Assembly (NCBI GenBank): GCA_035949375.1
Contig: DASZIG010000094.1
Span: 1-64,000 of the forward strand
Direction: 5' to 3'
From: Gp13-AA77 sp035949375
GTDB taxonomy: Bacteria > Acidobacteriota > Terriglobia > UBA7540
Length of the DNA: 64,000 nt
Shown: piece by piece, positions 25,509 through 34,899 of the stretch
How positions within the stretch are numbered: the stretch's first letter is position 1
How the letters are laid out: the number at the start of each line of letters is the position of its first letter
The notes under the pieces: model-generated
The model's database searches: none
Told to the model about the DNA's origin: nothing
Seen by the model: the letters and a program-made list of their open reading frames with translations, nothing else
Position numbers and translations under genes: made by a program

Positions 25509-28500
25509 ATGAGGAAGCGTGTCGCATGGAGTCTCGCCGCGGTATTGTCAATTGTGATCGCCGCAGGCATTGGAGCGCTGCCCAGCTTGGCGCAGACATC
25601 AGTGGCCGGCTCGATCACGGGCATTATCACCGATCCCTCAGGGGGCGTGATTCCCGGCGCCAGCGTCACAGTGACGAATGCAGGTACCCAGCAGGCCTTG
25701 ACGGCGACCACAAACGCTTCCGGCTATTACGTAGCGCCGAACCTGCCCTCGGGAGACTATAACGTCCGAGTTGAAAAGGGAGGCTTCCAGGCGTGCGAGA
25801 GCAAGGGCGTTCACCTGGATCCGGCCGCCACGGTGGAGGTAGGTTGCGCGCTGAAGGTCGGCGAAGTCTCGCAAACCGTGGAGGTGACGGCCTCGGCTGT
25901 GAACGTGGACGTGAGCGACACCAAGGTGGAGCGCACCGTGGACTCCACTCAGATGCAGCAGTTGCCTGTGAACGGGCGGAACTTCGTCAGCCTTCTCGGC
26001 CTGCAGCCCGGTGTCGTCCAGAGCTTCTCATTCAACAGCTTCCAGGCCATGAGCCTGTTCGCCTCGCAGTGCACGCAGGTGAACGGCCTCACCGGCGAGT
26101 CGAACAACCTCCTGATCGACGGCGCCCCGTCCACGCGCACGCGCGCCAACGGCGCGACGGTGGGCATGCCGGGCATGGACTCGATCAGCGAAGTGAACAT
26201 CATCACCACCGGCTACATGCCGGAGTATTCTCGCGCCGCGGGCGGCCAGATGGTGGTGAATATGAAGTCGGGCACGGATCAGTATCACGGTGACGCTTTT
26301 GAATTCATCCGGAATGACGCCCTCGACGCCCGCTACTTTTTCTCCCCGACTCGACCGAAGCTTGACTACAACGATTTTGGCTTCACCATCGGCGGGCCGG
26401 TTATTCCCAACAAGCACAAGCTGTACTTCTTCTGGTCGGAAGAATGGCAGCGCGAGGTCAGCGGCAACACCGAGGTGGGCCAGGTACCGACCATGGAAGA
26501 TCGAACGGGTGATCTCGCCCCGTATTGCCAGGCTTTTGCCAGCAGTTGCCCGAAGGTTCCGGGCTACCTGAATGGGGTCGATGGCCTTGTAGCAGGACAA
26601 GCGTTCCCCAATAACACCATTCCTGCCAACCTGCTCAGCGCCAACGGCTCGGCCATGGTGGACCACTTCTATCTCATGCCGAACACCCAGACCGGGCTCA
26701 GCTCGCTCGATCCTTTTGAGGGCGGCAACAACCTTATTTACAACTACAACAGCCCCACGGACGTCCGCATCGATGACGTCAAGGGCGACTACAGCATTAA
26801 CGACCGGAATCATCTGGCGGTCACCCTGCGCCACTACGCCGACGTCTCCACCAGCCCGACGGGCAGCGGCGGCGCCTCGGCTCTGCTGCAGCAGGGTTAC
26901 CACTTTCCCAGTCGCGGCGCCACGGTGGACTTTACAACCACCTTCAGCCCCACCCTGCTCAACGACTTCACGGCGACCGCAACTGAGGACATTGTCCACG
27001 TGCTCGTCCCGGGCGGCTCCTTCGGCGGTGACGGAGTTGACAGGACTACGCTCGGCGTCGACTATCCCTACATCGTCCCGGGCGGCGCCGCCAGCAAAGA
27101 CATTGCCCAGAAAATCCCCACTCTGATCATGGCCGGCGGATTCGAACAGGTGAGCGGCCTGCCCTATCCTTCCGGCAGCACGGGCCACGTTTATACGGTC
27201 CAGGACGTGCTAACGAACATCCGTGGCAACCACACCCTTAAGGCCGGATTCTGGTTTGAGCACGATGGCGAGAACGATCACGACCAGGTGCGCGTTTCGC
27301 CGGGCGGCGGCGTGGGCAATAACCTGAACGGACAGTTCGAATTCAACGGTTCGGGTATCAATACCACGGGCGCGGGCCTGGCAGACGCACTGCTCGGCAA
27401 CTTCGACAACTATTCTGAGCTCGGCTGGCGCGATTACACGCCGTGGTACGGCCACCAGATCGGTGTGTTCGGCCAGGACAGTTGGAAAGTGACGCCCCGG
27501 CTCACAATTCAGGGCGGCCTGCGGTGGGACTACTTTGAGCCCTACCAAAGCACCTGGTGCAATTTCGCCATGTTTGACCCGGAGTTCTACTCCTTCTCGT
27601 CCGGGACGCAGCAGGTTGTAAATCCCACCACCGGATTTGTGACCGGCGGAAACCCCTATAACGGGATCGCGACGCCCTGCCAGCAGTTGCCCGCGGATGC
27701 CGCTGGACACTTTGCCGTGCTGGGGCAGCAGTTGACCACTTCGAACCTGGCTGCAACCAACCAGGAACTGCGCAACCTCGGCATGCAGCGAGGCCTGTCG
27801 AATCAGATCTTGGGAAGCCGGTGGAACGATGTCCAGCCTCGCCTGGGCTTTGCCTGGGATCCCTTTGGCAACGGGAAGACCTCGATTCGCGGAGGCGGGG
27901 GCGTCTTCTTCAATCACAATACGCTGAGCGACGTTACCCTGATGGGTGGGAACACACCCTTCCAGTTGGCCGAGGAGACATTCAACGGCAGGGCCGACTG
28001 CCCGGGCGACGCTTTTCCGGGCGCAGCGGGTTGCTCAGCGCCCACCACGCCCCCCAATCTGCCTATTCCGATCACCGGACAAGATCTCGTGAACAAGACC
28101 CCCGTGGTCTACTCCTGGAACTTCACAGTGCAGCACGAATTCTTCAATGACACCCTGGTGGACGTCGGTTACGTGGGTAACCGCGGGAAACACTTCCCCA
28201 TCAACGGAGACCTGAATCAGCCGGCCATCGGTACCTTCAATGACCCGGCGAATACCGCGATCAACCAGGATGTCCTCAGGCCCTATCCCGGCATCGGCGG
28301 CGCCATGACGGATTTGCAGGAGGCAAGCTCAAAGTACGACTCTTTGCAGGTGAGCATCCAGAGACGCTTCACCAACAACCTGCAATTTAGCGTGGCTTAC
28401 ACCTATTCGAAGTGCTTCGACATGGCCGATAGCATTTATACGGTGGTCGCCGACACTTACGATCCCAAATTCAACTGGGAGGTTTGCGGTTTCAACCAGA

Positions 28501-29048
28501 CCCACAACCTGACGATCACCTACATCTACAACCTGCCCTTCCTGCGCAACAATACGACGCTCGTGGGCAAGGTGTTGGGCGGATGGGAAGTCTCCGGTGA
28601 CGCAGCTTTCGTCAGCGGGTTTGACGATACCGTATCCGCCAGCGCGGACTATCTCGGCAACGGCGCCCAAGGCATCGGCGCGACCCTGCCCGCTTATGTG
28701 AAATCGGGCTGCAATACCCGCGGCAGCCGGTCGTTCTCGGAGTTCTTTAACACGTCATGCTTCTACGAGCCGCCCCTGTATGGGCCCGGGAACACCGGCT
28801 TGGTGGGCTCGTCCGCATACAACTCGATCGAGGGTCCAGGAGTTGACAACTTCGATTTCGCCCTGATCAAGAACGGACCGATCTGGGGAGAAAAAGTGCA
28901 CTATCAATTCCGGGGCGAGTTCTTCAACTTCTTCAACCACCCCTCGTTCAACGGCATCGATACGGGCGTGAGTGATGGCGCGTTCGGCCAGGTCAACAGC
29001 GCCGTCACGCAACGCAACATCCAACTCGGCTTGAAGATCCTCTTCTGA
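25509..29048 (+). CDS. Oar-like TonB-dependent receptor
   Basis: The 1179-residue outer membrane protein has a signal peptide (to about residue 29, ...LPSLAQ), a carboxypeptidase-regulatory-like Ig domain (SITGIITDPSGGVIPGASVTVTNAGT ... SGYYVAPNLPSGDYNVRVEKGGF, about 33-100), a plug-like segment (VDSTQMQQLPVNGRNFVSLLGLQPGV) and a long beta-barrel ending in an aromatic residue (LGLKILF). This group is greatly expanded in Acidobacteriota and is thought to import or bind complex carbon or protein substrates. The start is fixed by AGGAGG 4 nt before ATG. A lone TonB gene lies at 40.1-40.8 kb. Confidence 0.93.
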   Translation: MRKRVAWSLAAVLSIVIAAGIGALPSLAQTSVAGSITGIITDPSGGVIPGASVTVTNAGTQQALTATTNASGYYVAPNLPSGDYNVRVEKGGFQACESKGVHLDPAATVEVGCALKVGEVSQTVEVTASAVNVDVSDTKVERTVDSTQMQQLPVNGRNFVSLLGLQPGVVQSFSFNSFQAMSLFASQCTQVNGLTGESNNLLIDGAPSTRTRANGATVGMPGMDSISEVNIITTGYMPEYSRAAGGQMVVNMKSGTDQYHGDAFEFIRNDALDARYFFSPTRPKLDYNDFGFTIGGPVIPNKHKLYFFWSEEWQREVSGNTEVGQVPTMEDRTGDLAPYCQAFASSCPKVPGYLNGVDGLVAGQAFPNNTIPANLLSANGSAMVDHFYLMPNTQTGLSSLDPFEGGNNLIYNYNSPTDVRIDDVKGDYSINDRNHLAVTLRHYADVSTSPTGSGGASALLQQGYHFPSRGATVDFTTTFSPTLLNDFTATATEDIVHVLVPGGSFGGDGVDRTTLGVDYPYIVPGGAASKDIAQKIPTLIMAGGFEQVSGLPYPSGSTGHVYTVQDVLTNIRGNHTLKAGFWFEHDGENDHDQVRVSPGGGVGNNLNGQFEFNGSGINTTGAGLADALLGNFDNYSELGWRDYTPWYGHQIGVFGQDSWKVTPRLTIQGGLRWDYFEPYQSTWCNFAMFDPEFYSFSSGTQQVVNPTTGFVTGGNPYNGIATPCQQLPADAAGHFAVLGQQLTTSNLAATNQELRNLGMQRGLSNQILGSRWNDVQPRLGFAWDPFGNGKTSIRGGGGVFFNHNTLSDVTLMGGNTPFQLAEETFNGRADCPGDAFPGAAGCSAPTTPPNLPIPITGQDLVNKTPVVYSWNFTVQHEFFNDTLVDVGYVGNRGKHFPINGDLNQPAIGTFNDPANTAINQDVLRPYPGIGGAMTDLQEASSKYDSLQVSIQRRFTNNLQFSVAYTYSKCFDMADSIYTVVADTYDPKFNWEVCGFNQTHNLTITYIYNLPFLRNNTTLVGKVLGGWEVSGDAAFVSGFDDTVSASADYLGNGAQGIGATLPAYVKSGCNTRGSRSFSEFFNTSCFYEPPLYGPGNTGLVGSSAYNSIEGPGVDNFDFALIKNGPIWGEKVHYQFRGEFFNFFNHPSFNGIDTGVSDGAFGQVNSAVTQRNIQLGLKILF

Positions 29049-29077
29049 CACTTCAGGCCGCTTGACACGATGTTTCC

Positions 29078-29102
29078 TGGGGGCGCTTTCCCGGCGCCCC
29101 CA
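29078..29102. terminator. Strong hairpin after the Oar-like receptor
   Basis: TGGGGGCGC (29078-29086) pairs with GCGCCCCCA (29094-29102) over a 7-nt loop, 29 nt past the receptor stop. There is no T-run, so it is a stable 3' end structure rather than a textbook intrinsic terminator. Confidence 0.5.
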
Positions 29103-29140
29103 AACACACCAGGTGAGCCGCCAGACGCGAAACCGCTACG

Positions 29141-30370
29141 ATGCTCGCTGAGACTTCGCGCTTTCGCGCCGGTTCCACGCCTCAATGCTTCCTCTCGCTG
29201 CACGCCTGCGTGCCCAGCCCTTCATCAACTCCCTCGGCCTGGCGTAAGGTGACAGCTGCCGGTTCTGTTGCCCGACGCAGGGGGGCGCCGCTGCTCGCCG
29301 CCGTGCTTCCGGCAGTCGTGCTCCCGGTACTATTGGCCGTTGCCGCGCAAGCGGCATCATCCCAGGTGGCGCCTGATCGCGAGATCGCCGGCTCGTCGCC
29401 GCGCAAGGTGATCATTGACACCGATCCGGGCACCGACGACGCCATGGCGATCCTGCTGGCGCTCAATTCGCCCGAGTTGGACGTGCAGGCGCTCACCGTG
29501 GTTCCCGGCAACGTCACGGCCGCGCAGGGACTGGAGAACGCGCTGCGGCTGGTCTCGCTCGCGGGACGCTGCGATGTGCCGGTGGCGCACGGCGCCGAGC
29601 ATCCGCTCAACCAGAAGCTCGTCACAGCCGAGTTCTGGCACGGGCGGAACGGCCTGGCCAATATCGAGCTTCCGCCTTCGAAGTGCACGGCTGATCCGCG
29701 CTTCGGACCTGATCTCATCGTCGAGTTGGTCCACAAGTATCCGCACGAGATCACGCTCGTCCCCATCGGACCCGAAACCAACATCGCTCTCGCGGTCTCG
29801 AAGGACCCGTCGATCGTGCCGCTGGTGCGCGACGTGGTGATTATGGGCGGATCGATTTCGGGCGGCAACGTGAACGCCGCTGCCGAGGCCAATATCTACG
29901 GCGATCCCGAAGCGGCCCAGATCGTGTTCAACGCCGGCTGGCCGATCACAATGGTGGGTCTGGACGTCGGCAACAAGACCCTGGTCACGCGAGCCCACAT
30001 CGCGCAGCTCGAGCGCACTCACGGTCCGGAAAACGACTTCGTGGCGGGCGTGCTCAAGTTCCTCATCGACCTCTCCGAGAAATACGGCGCGACGGGCGTG
30101 CAAATGTACGACCCGCTGGCCGTGGGCGTGGCCATCGATCCCGGCGTGGTCACCACCCAGGCCATGCGCGTGGACATCGAAACGCGAGGCCAATTCACGC
30201 GCGGCGAAACCGTCGGCAATCGCGGCGGCACCGTGGAGCGCAACGTTCCTCACGAAGGCCGGCTCTGGATCGAGGCCGTGGATCCGGTGGCGCCGAACGC
30301 GCGGGTCGCCGTCGAGGTGAACGCGGACCGGTTCCTCGCCATGTTTCTCGAGCGGATCGCCGGCAAGTGA
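29141..30370 (+). CDS. Exported nucleoside hydrolase (IUNH family)
   Basis: It has the N-terminal calcium-binding signature of inosine-uridine nucleoside hydrolases, KVIIDTDPGTDDAMAILLAL, followed by LTVVPGNVTAAQGLENALRL, VVIMGGSISGGNVNAAAEANIYGDPEAAQIVF and MYDPLAVGVAIDP. It hydrolyses the N-glycosidic bond of nucleosides. The frame from ATG 29141 is long at the N-terminus; a hydrophobic run (LLAAVLPAVVLPVLLAVAAQAAS) indicates export, and the start may be a GTG near 29249. It is 92 nt after the receptor, perhaps with a role in nucleoside salvage outside the cytoplasm. Confidence 0.85.
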   Translation: MLAETSRFRAGSTPQCFLSLHACVPSPSSTPSAWRKVTAAGSVARRRGAPLLAAVLPAVVLPVLLAVAAQAASSQVAPDREIAGSSPRKVIIDTDPGTDDAMAILLALNSPELDVQALTVVPGNVTAAQGLENALRLVSLAGRCDVPVAHGAEHPLNQKLVTAEFWHGRNGLANIELPPSKCTADPRFGPDLIVELVHKYPHEITLVPIGPETNIALAVSKDPSIVPLVRDVVIMGGSISGGNVNAAAEANIYGDPEAAQIVFNAGWPITMVGLDVGNKTLVTRAHIAQLERTHGPENDFVAGVLKFLIDLSEKYGATGVQMYDPLAVGVAIDPGVVTTQAMRVDIETRGQFTRGETVGNRGGTVERNVPHEGRLWIEAVDPVAPNARVAVEVNADRFLAMFLERIAGK

Positions 30371-30381
30371 GCGGCTCCGGC

Positions 30382-30390
30382 TGCTATAAT
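30382..30390 (+). promoter_or_regulatory. Extended -10 directly before the DUF6265 gene
   Basis: TGCTATAAT (30382-30390) is a near-perfect extended -10 element. It ends 9 nt before the ATG at 30400, leaving no room for an SD and predicting a leaderless or nearly leaderless transcript. Confidence 0.55.
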
Positions 30391-30399
30391 GCGAGACGC

Positions 30400-30975
30400 A
30401 TGAGTTCACAGCTCAACTCGCGACGCCGAATCCTACCCCGGCTGCTTCCGGCCGCGCTGGTCCTGGCATGTCTGGCCCTAGCGGCGGCTGCTCCCGCCCG
30501 GGCCCAGGTGGATGGCGCGGGCACGGCGCAGCATCCAGCCGCGCCGGTTGTGAACGGCCCCCTGGTGCAGGACTTCTCCTTCCTCACGGGCCGTTGGCGC
30601 GGCGGCATCTCCGGAGGCCTCTTCGACGAGGAGTGGAGCCAGCCATCCTCCGACTCCATGATGGGCATGTTCCGCTACATGGAAAACGGCAAGGTGAAGT
30701 TTTACGAGTTCATGGTGATTGAGGCCAGCCCGAGCGGCCCCGTGCTGCACGTCCGGCATTTTGATCCCGGCCTGACCGGCTGGGAGGAGAAGGACGCGCC
30801 GCTCGCCTTCACGGTCGAGAGCTTCACGGAGAGCCAGGTGGTGTTCGTCAACCCGGACAAATCCAGCACGGTGACCTACCGCCGCAGTTCGCCTACGGCC
30901 CTGGCCGAGGTGCTCGAGCGCAGCGCCGGCGGGCACAAGGGCAAGCAGGAATTCGCCTTCGGCCTCACCCCCTGA
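30400..30975 (+). CDS. Exported DUF6265-like protein
   Basis: The 191-residue protein has a signal peptide (RRILPRLLPAALVLACLALAAAAPARA). The mature part is FSFLTGRWRGGISGGLFDEEWSQPSSDSMMGMFRYMENGKVKFYEFMVIEASPSG with later VVFVNPDKSSTVTYRR, the pattern of DUF6265 lipocalin-like proteins of unknown function. ATG 30400 is chosen since it starts the signal peptide and has an extended -10 just upstream. Confidence 0.8.
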   Translation: MSSQLNSRRRILPRLLPAALVLACLALAAAAPARAQVDGAGTAQHPAAPVVNGPLVQDFSFLTGRWRGGISGGLFDEEWSQPSSDSMMGMFRYMENGKVKFYEFMVIEASPSGPVLHVRHFDPGLTGWEEKDAPLAFTVESFTESQVVFVNPDKSSTVTYRRSSPTALAEVLERSAGGHKGKQEFAFGLTP

Positions 30976-31005
30976 CTCCGGGCGGGCTCGCCGAGCTGAG
31001 CGCAC

Positions 31006-31626
31006 GTGGGCCACATCATCTACCGGTTCCTGACGCGTTTGTTCGCGCGCTACGGATACGGCGCTGTGTTCGCCGGCGTCATGCTGGAGAACGCCGGAGT
31101 GCCGGTGCCGGGCGAGACCGTGCTCCTCTTTGGCGGATTCCTCGCGCACCAGGGAACGCTCGGCCTCAAAGCCGTGATCGGGTTCGCGATCGCCGGGGCC
31201 ATAGTGGGCGACAATCTGGGCTACTGGATTGGCCGCTCCGGCGGGGTCAAGCTGCTGCGGCGCCTGCGCGGGCGCGCCTTCCTGAGTGAACGCATCTTCG
31301 ACAAGGCTGAAAATGCGGTGCTGCGATACGGCGCCTGGGCCGTGTTCGCGGCGCGTTTTGTGATGGGTCTCCGCATCGTGGCGGGACCGCTCGCCGGCGG
31401 ATTCCGCATGCGCTATCGGAATTTTCTGCTGGCCAACGCATGCGGCGCCGTGCTCTGGGGAACCACCATCGGCGTTGCCGGATACCTTCTCGGATCGAGC
31501 TGGGACCGGCTGGTCTATTTCGCCCGCGATGTGGACCTCGCGGCTCTCATCGCCGCGACGGTTGTGGCGCTGATCCTCGTGGCCCGCGCGCTTCTAGGGC
31601 GCCGCCGCGCCCGCCCGGCCCGATAA
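31006..31626 (+). CDS. DedA family membrane protein
   Basis: This 206-residue protein has several TM segments and DedA motifs: YGAVFAGVMLENAGVPVPGETVLLFGGFLA, GAIVGDNLGYWIGRSGG, and FAARFVMGLRIVAGPLAGGFRMRYRNFLLAN. DedA proteins affect membrane potential and lipid or undecaprenyl-phosphate flipping. It begins with GTG, 30 nt after the DUF6265 gene. Its 3' end overlaps the convergent M61 gene by 33 nt. Confidence 0.9.
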   Translation: MGHIIYRFLTRLFARYGYGAVFAGVMLENAGVPVPGETVLLFGGFLAHQGTLGLKAVIGFAIAGAIVGDNLGYWIGRSGGVKLLRRLRGRAFLSERIFDKAENAVLRYGAWAVFAARFVMGLRIVAGPLAGGFRMRYRNFLLANACGAVLWGTTIGVAGYLLGSSWDRLVYFARDVDLAALIAATVVALILVARALLGRRRARPAR

Positions 31627-33612
31627 CCATGCCCGTCGCAAGGCCGCCTGTTCGGGGGTCGCTTCCGGGAGATCCACGATCGCGTAATCGTCCGCCCGCG
31701 GCGGATCGAGCTTTACGACGACGATCTCGCGATCGGCGTGGCGCTGCACGGTAAACGGCACTTCGGCCCCGGCCGGATAAATCTTCAGCCGGTCTCCGAG
31801 GGTCTCCGTGGCCAGCGAGAAATTGTCCACGGCGACCAGGAGGTCGTCGCGGCCAAGGCCTGCGCGCTCCGCCGCGCTGCCCGGAAGCACCGAGGTGATC
31901 AGGATGCCCGTGTTGGCGGGGCGAAACTGGATTCCTAGGCTAGGTGAGGAGCCTACTGTGGCGGCGCTGTTCAGTCCGAGGCCGGCCTTCGCCAGGGTTC
32001 CGGCGTAGGGGAGGGGATCGGTGCCCTGCACGTAGCGCCGGAAGAAGTCCGTGAAATCGGTGCCGCTCACCTCGTTCAGGGCGCGCAGCACGTCGCCTTC
32101 CTCGTAGCCGTGGCCCGGCAGGTAATAGGTGTCGGGCGGCGCGCCGTAAAACCGCTGATACATCAGGCGCATGACGTCGTCGAGCGATTTGGCGCCGCCG
32201 GTCCGGGCGCGCACTTCAAAATCGAGCAGCATGCCGAGCAGCGCGCCCTTGTTGTAATACGAAATGGTGGTGTTGGCGAAGTTCGTCTCCTGCATCTGGG
32301 GCGAGCGATCGTAGAACCAGGCGTGGAAGCTCGAGCTCTCGGCCGACATCAACTTGCGCCCGGGCTCGGATTCGAGAGTGGCGATCTCGTCGCTCAGGCG
32401 CTTCCGAAATTCCGTCTCACTCCACAGGCCTGCGCGCCGCATGGCGACGTAGGAGTAGTAGCTGGTGACGCCTTCGGCGAACCAAAGGGACTCCGTGTAA
32501 TCCTCCCTGGTGTAGTCGAAGGGCCCGAGCGCGGCGGGCCGCAGCCGCTTCACGTTCCAGGTATGGAAAAACTCGTGGGCGGCGTCGGTGAGCGCTTCCT
32601 CGATGCCGCCGTCGGAAAGAAGCTGGCTGACGATGATCTGGGTGGAATTCAGGTGCTCCATGCCGTCGCCGGCGGCGATGTCGGGAGCGAAGTGAAAGAT
32701 GAAGGTGTAGTGGTCGAAGTCGGGCTCGGGCATCATCGACATCTCAACGGCCACGATCTTCTTGACGCCATCGGCGAGCTTCTTCACCAGCGCCGCGCGC
32801 TCGTCCTCATCGGTGGCGTAATCGTGCACCGCCACGCGGAAAGTCTTGCCGTGGTCGCTGAATTCTTCCCAGGTCACGCTCGGGCTGATTTCGAGCGGCG
32901 TATCGATCAGGCGGTCGTAGTTCGCAGCCTGGAAGCTGCGTTGCGCCGGATCGAGGGAGTAACCGCTCACCACCTTCCACCCCGGGGGCGCCATGATCTC
33001 GAGACGAACGGGGTCTGGCTTGTGACCGGCAACATACATGAAGACGGAAGCGCCGTCCAGGTTGGCGTGGGTCGGGTCGATTTGGGAAAATGAGCCGTTC
33101 AGGTCGTTGCCGAACACTTTGTAGCGCACGCGCACTTCGCCCGCGCCGGCGGTCTGCACGCGCCAGGTCTGCTTGTCGGGCTGCGACCACTCGAGCGGAT
33201 GTCCGTCCGCGCCCGCCGCCGCGAACTCCTGCACGTTCTTGGCGAAATCGTAGATGGCGTAGCGCCCGGGCGACCAGGCCGGCATGGCGAAATCGAGCGT
33301 GGGAGCGCTCGTGCCGCGCGCATCGATCTCCACGTCGGCCAGGTGCACACTCGGCTGCGTGATGGCAAGGTGATACTCAAGCTGGAGCGGAGACCCGGTT
33401 TCAGCGGCCTGCGCTGCGCAACTCGCCCGGGCGGCGCCTGCGAGGGCGACGGCAAGCACGAGCCAGACGGGCACGAGCCAGACGGGCACGAGCCACATGG
33501 GCACGAGCCAGACCGGCAGGCGCCACACTGGCACCCGCCACACTGGCACGCGCCACGGGGTGAATCTTCGAGGCCGCGAAATTTTGCGGCTTGACTTGTC
33601 GGGAATCATCAT
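31594..33612 (-). CDS. M61 family (glycyl aminopeptidase-like) exported protease with PDZ domain
   Basis: The 672-residue product shows an N-terminal signal whose hydrophobic core is a pentapeptide repeat (RVPVWRVPVWRLPVWLVP...), then M61 domains with the zinc site DAAHEFFHTWNVKRLRP (HExxH) and downstream ESLWFAEGVTSYYS, and a C-terminal PDZ domain (GILITSVLPGSAAERAGLGRDDLLVAVDNF). It probably cleaves small N-terminal residues from peptides in the periplasm. The start is uncertain: ATG 33612 is used, and ATG 33633 and 33609 are alternatives. On the minus strand TGCTACATT lies about 40 nt upstream. Confidence 0.85.
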   Translation of the reverse strand: MMIPDKSSRKISRPRRFTPWRVPVWRVPVWRLPVWLVPMWLVPVWLVPVWLVLAVALAGAARASCAAQAAETGSPLQLEYHLAITQPSVHLADVEIDARGTSAPTLDFAMPAWSPGRYAIYDFAKNVQEFAAAGADGHPLEWSQPDKQTWRVQTAGAGEVRVRYKVFGNDLNGSFSQIDPTHANLDGASVFMYVAGHKPDPVRLEIMAPPGWKVVSGYSLDPAQRSFQAANYDRLIDTPLEISPSVTWEEFSDHGKTFRVAVHDYATDEDERAALVKKLADGVKKIVAVEMSMMPEPDFDHYTFIFHFAPDIAAGDGMEHLNSTQIIVSQLLSDGGIEEALTDAAHEFFHTWNVKRLRPAALGPFDYTREDYTESLWFAEGVTSYYSYVAMRRAGLWSETEFRKRLSDEIATLESEPGRKLMSAESSSFHAWFYDRSPQMQETNFANTTISYYNKGALLGMLLDFEVRARTGGAKSLDDVMRLMYQRFYGAPPDTYYLPGHGYEEGDVLRALNEVSGTDFTDFFRRYVQGTDPLPYAGTLAKAGLGLNSAATVGSSPSLGIQFRPANTGILITSVLPGSAAERAGLGRDDLLVAVDNFSLATETLGDRLKIYPAGAEVPFTVQRHADREIVVVKLDPPRADDYAIVDLPEATPEQAALRRAWLSGRAGAAAP
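33456..33560 (-). repeat. Seven 15-bp tandem repeats forming a signal-peptide core
   Basis: On the plus strand the units begin GCACGAGCCAGACGG (33456-33470, 33471-33485), then diverging copies at 33486, 33501, 33516, 33531 and 33546. In the M61 gene each encodes five residues of the (R/L)VPVW type. Confidence 0.8.
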
Positions 33613-34074
33613 CGCGAGGGTAGGTCCGTTCATGCAGGTTTTGAAGGGCGTACTACCACAATGTAGCATGCGCCGACCTTGACTTCGTTTGGCTTCGTTT
33701 GTGGTCCGCAGACCCACCACTCTCGATTCCAAAAGACTTACGCCCTGCGAAGTTGGCTTCGTTTTTCAATGTTCTTCAATTCGTTTTTCCGCCCTTTGCT
33801 CGATCTATCCGCAATAGGGTCTATAGCTTACCCTGTATACACCGGCGCTGGGTTCGCTAACGGGCGGTCGCTTTCCATAAGCGCTCCCGATTCGCTATAA
33901 GCCACATGAGATGATCCAGTTACGGGCAAGTCCGGTTTTGGGTTCGCTCGTCTAAAACCAAACAGGGGGGCCCCAAATTTTCGCGCTTCGTTCGTCCATA
34001 ACCCGCAGCGCGTCCACCACCCGCCGAGGTTCCACAGGTCGCCGGGAGTCCACCCGCTGTGCTCGAATCGCAAG
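33613..34074. other. Intergenic repeat region between M61 and STGPRT genes
   Basis: There is no gene. In reverse orientation it holds TTGGCTTCGTTT (33689-33700), TTGGCTTCGTTTTT (33753-33766), and near 33980 a CTTCGTTCGTCC variant. This is the same AACGAAGCC word family as at 715-854. The right part reads on the minus strand as a degenerate peptide with NEAR and ANPKPD stretches, so it may be a decayed tail of the adjacent gene. Confidence 0.55.
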
Positions 34075-34674
34075 TCACGCATGGCTAAACACTCCGAGCC
34101 TTGCCTCCACCGCTTCTCTGAGCTCTCTCGATCCGCGCACCGCGTCAGGCCCGATCTCCTTGCACACCCGCCGCTTCCAATTAGGCTCACCACACGCGTA
34201 CCGGTAAAGAAGCTGCGTCAGGTCCTCTTCGATCGGCGCGTCCAGGCTCCTCAGATAAGCTTCCGAACCTCCGTTGCGAAGGGCTTTCCGCTTCGACCAC
34301 AACTGCGAGGCGGCGAACTGCAGGCCGCCGTAACGCTCCACAGGATCCACGAACCAGAAGATCGCCGCGAGGTCCTGCCACAGCCGCTGCAACTCAGTGA
34401 GATTCTCGCCACGCCGCTCCAGATGCCGGCGCAGGTCGGGCGCAATCCGAAGCCGAAGCCCGTTGACGGCCGAGCGAAGCCGGCCCCGCACGGTGCGGGG
34501 TCCGGTGGATCGCTGCGCGTTGGCGCGCTGAGCCCGAAGCCTGGCCACACTCGGGCCCGCGCTCGGGGCGGCATCACGCGGCGCATGGCCGGACGCATCG
34601 GGCGCCGGCGTCGCGGGTGTTGGCGCCGCCGGCGTTGACGCCGAAGAGCTCGTTTCAACAGGTCGTTTCGTCAT
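34075..34674 (-). CDS. Conserved hypothetical protein with STGPRT signature
   Basis: The 199-residue protein has a Pro/Ala/Thr-rich N-terminus, then AQRANAQRSTGPRTVRGRLRSAVNGLRLRI, a signature seen in a large acidobacterial and planctomycete hypothetical family (usually 'KSTGPRTxEGKxxSxxNAxxHG'), then helices (LQRLWQDLAAIFWFVDPVERYGGLQFAASQLW). Function is unknown. ATG 34674 has GGAGG upstream. It ends beside an AACGAAGCC-type repeat region. Confidence 0.65.
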   Translation of the reverse strand: MTKRPVETSSSASTPAAPTPATPAPDASGHAPRDAAPSAGPSVARLRAQRANAQRSTGPRTVRGRLRSAVNGLRLRIAPDLRRHLERRGENLTELQRLWQDLAAIFWFVDPVERYGGLQFAASQLWSKRKALRNGGSEAYLRSLDAPIEEDLTQLLYRYACGEPNWKRRVCKEIGPDAVRGSRELREAVEARLGVFSHA

Positions 34675-34899
34675 CGCAATTCCTCCAAGTCCTGCCTGAC
34701 ATCGGAGCGCCAAGACGACGCTCCGGCATCGAGCCTAGCAGCTCAAAGTGGGACGGTGGGCCAGACTGAGAAAGGTGGGAAAGAATATTTCGCGTTTCGT
34801 TTCAGTGGGTTAGCTTGTCTGGCTCAGATCCCTGCTCGCACGAATCACAGGCTGCGATGCAGCTTTCGGCCAGATGGACGTGGTCAAACGATTCGCAGG

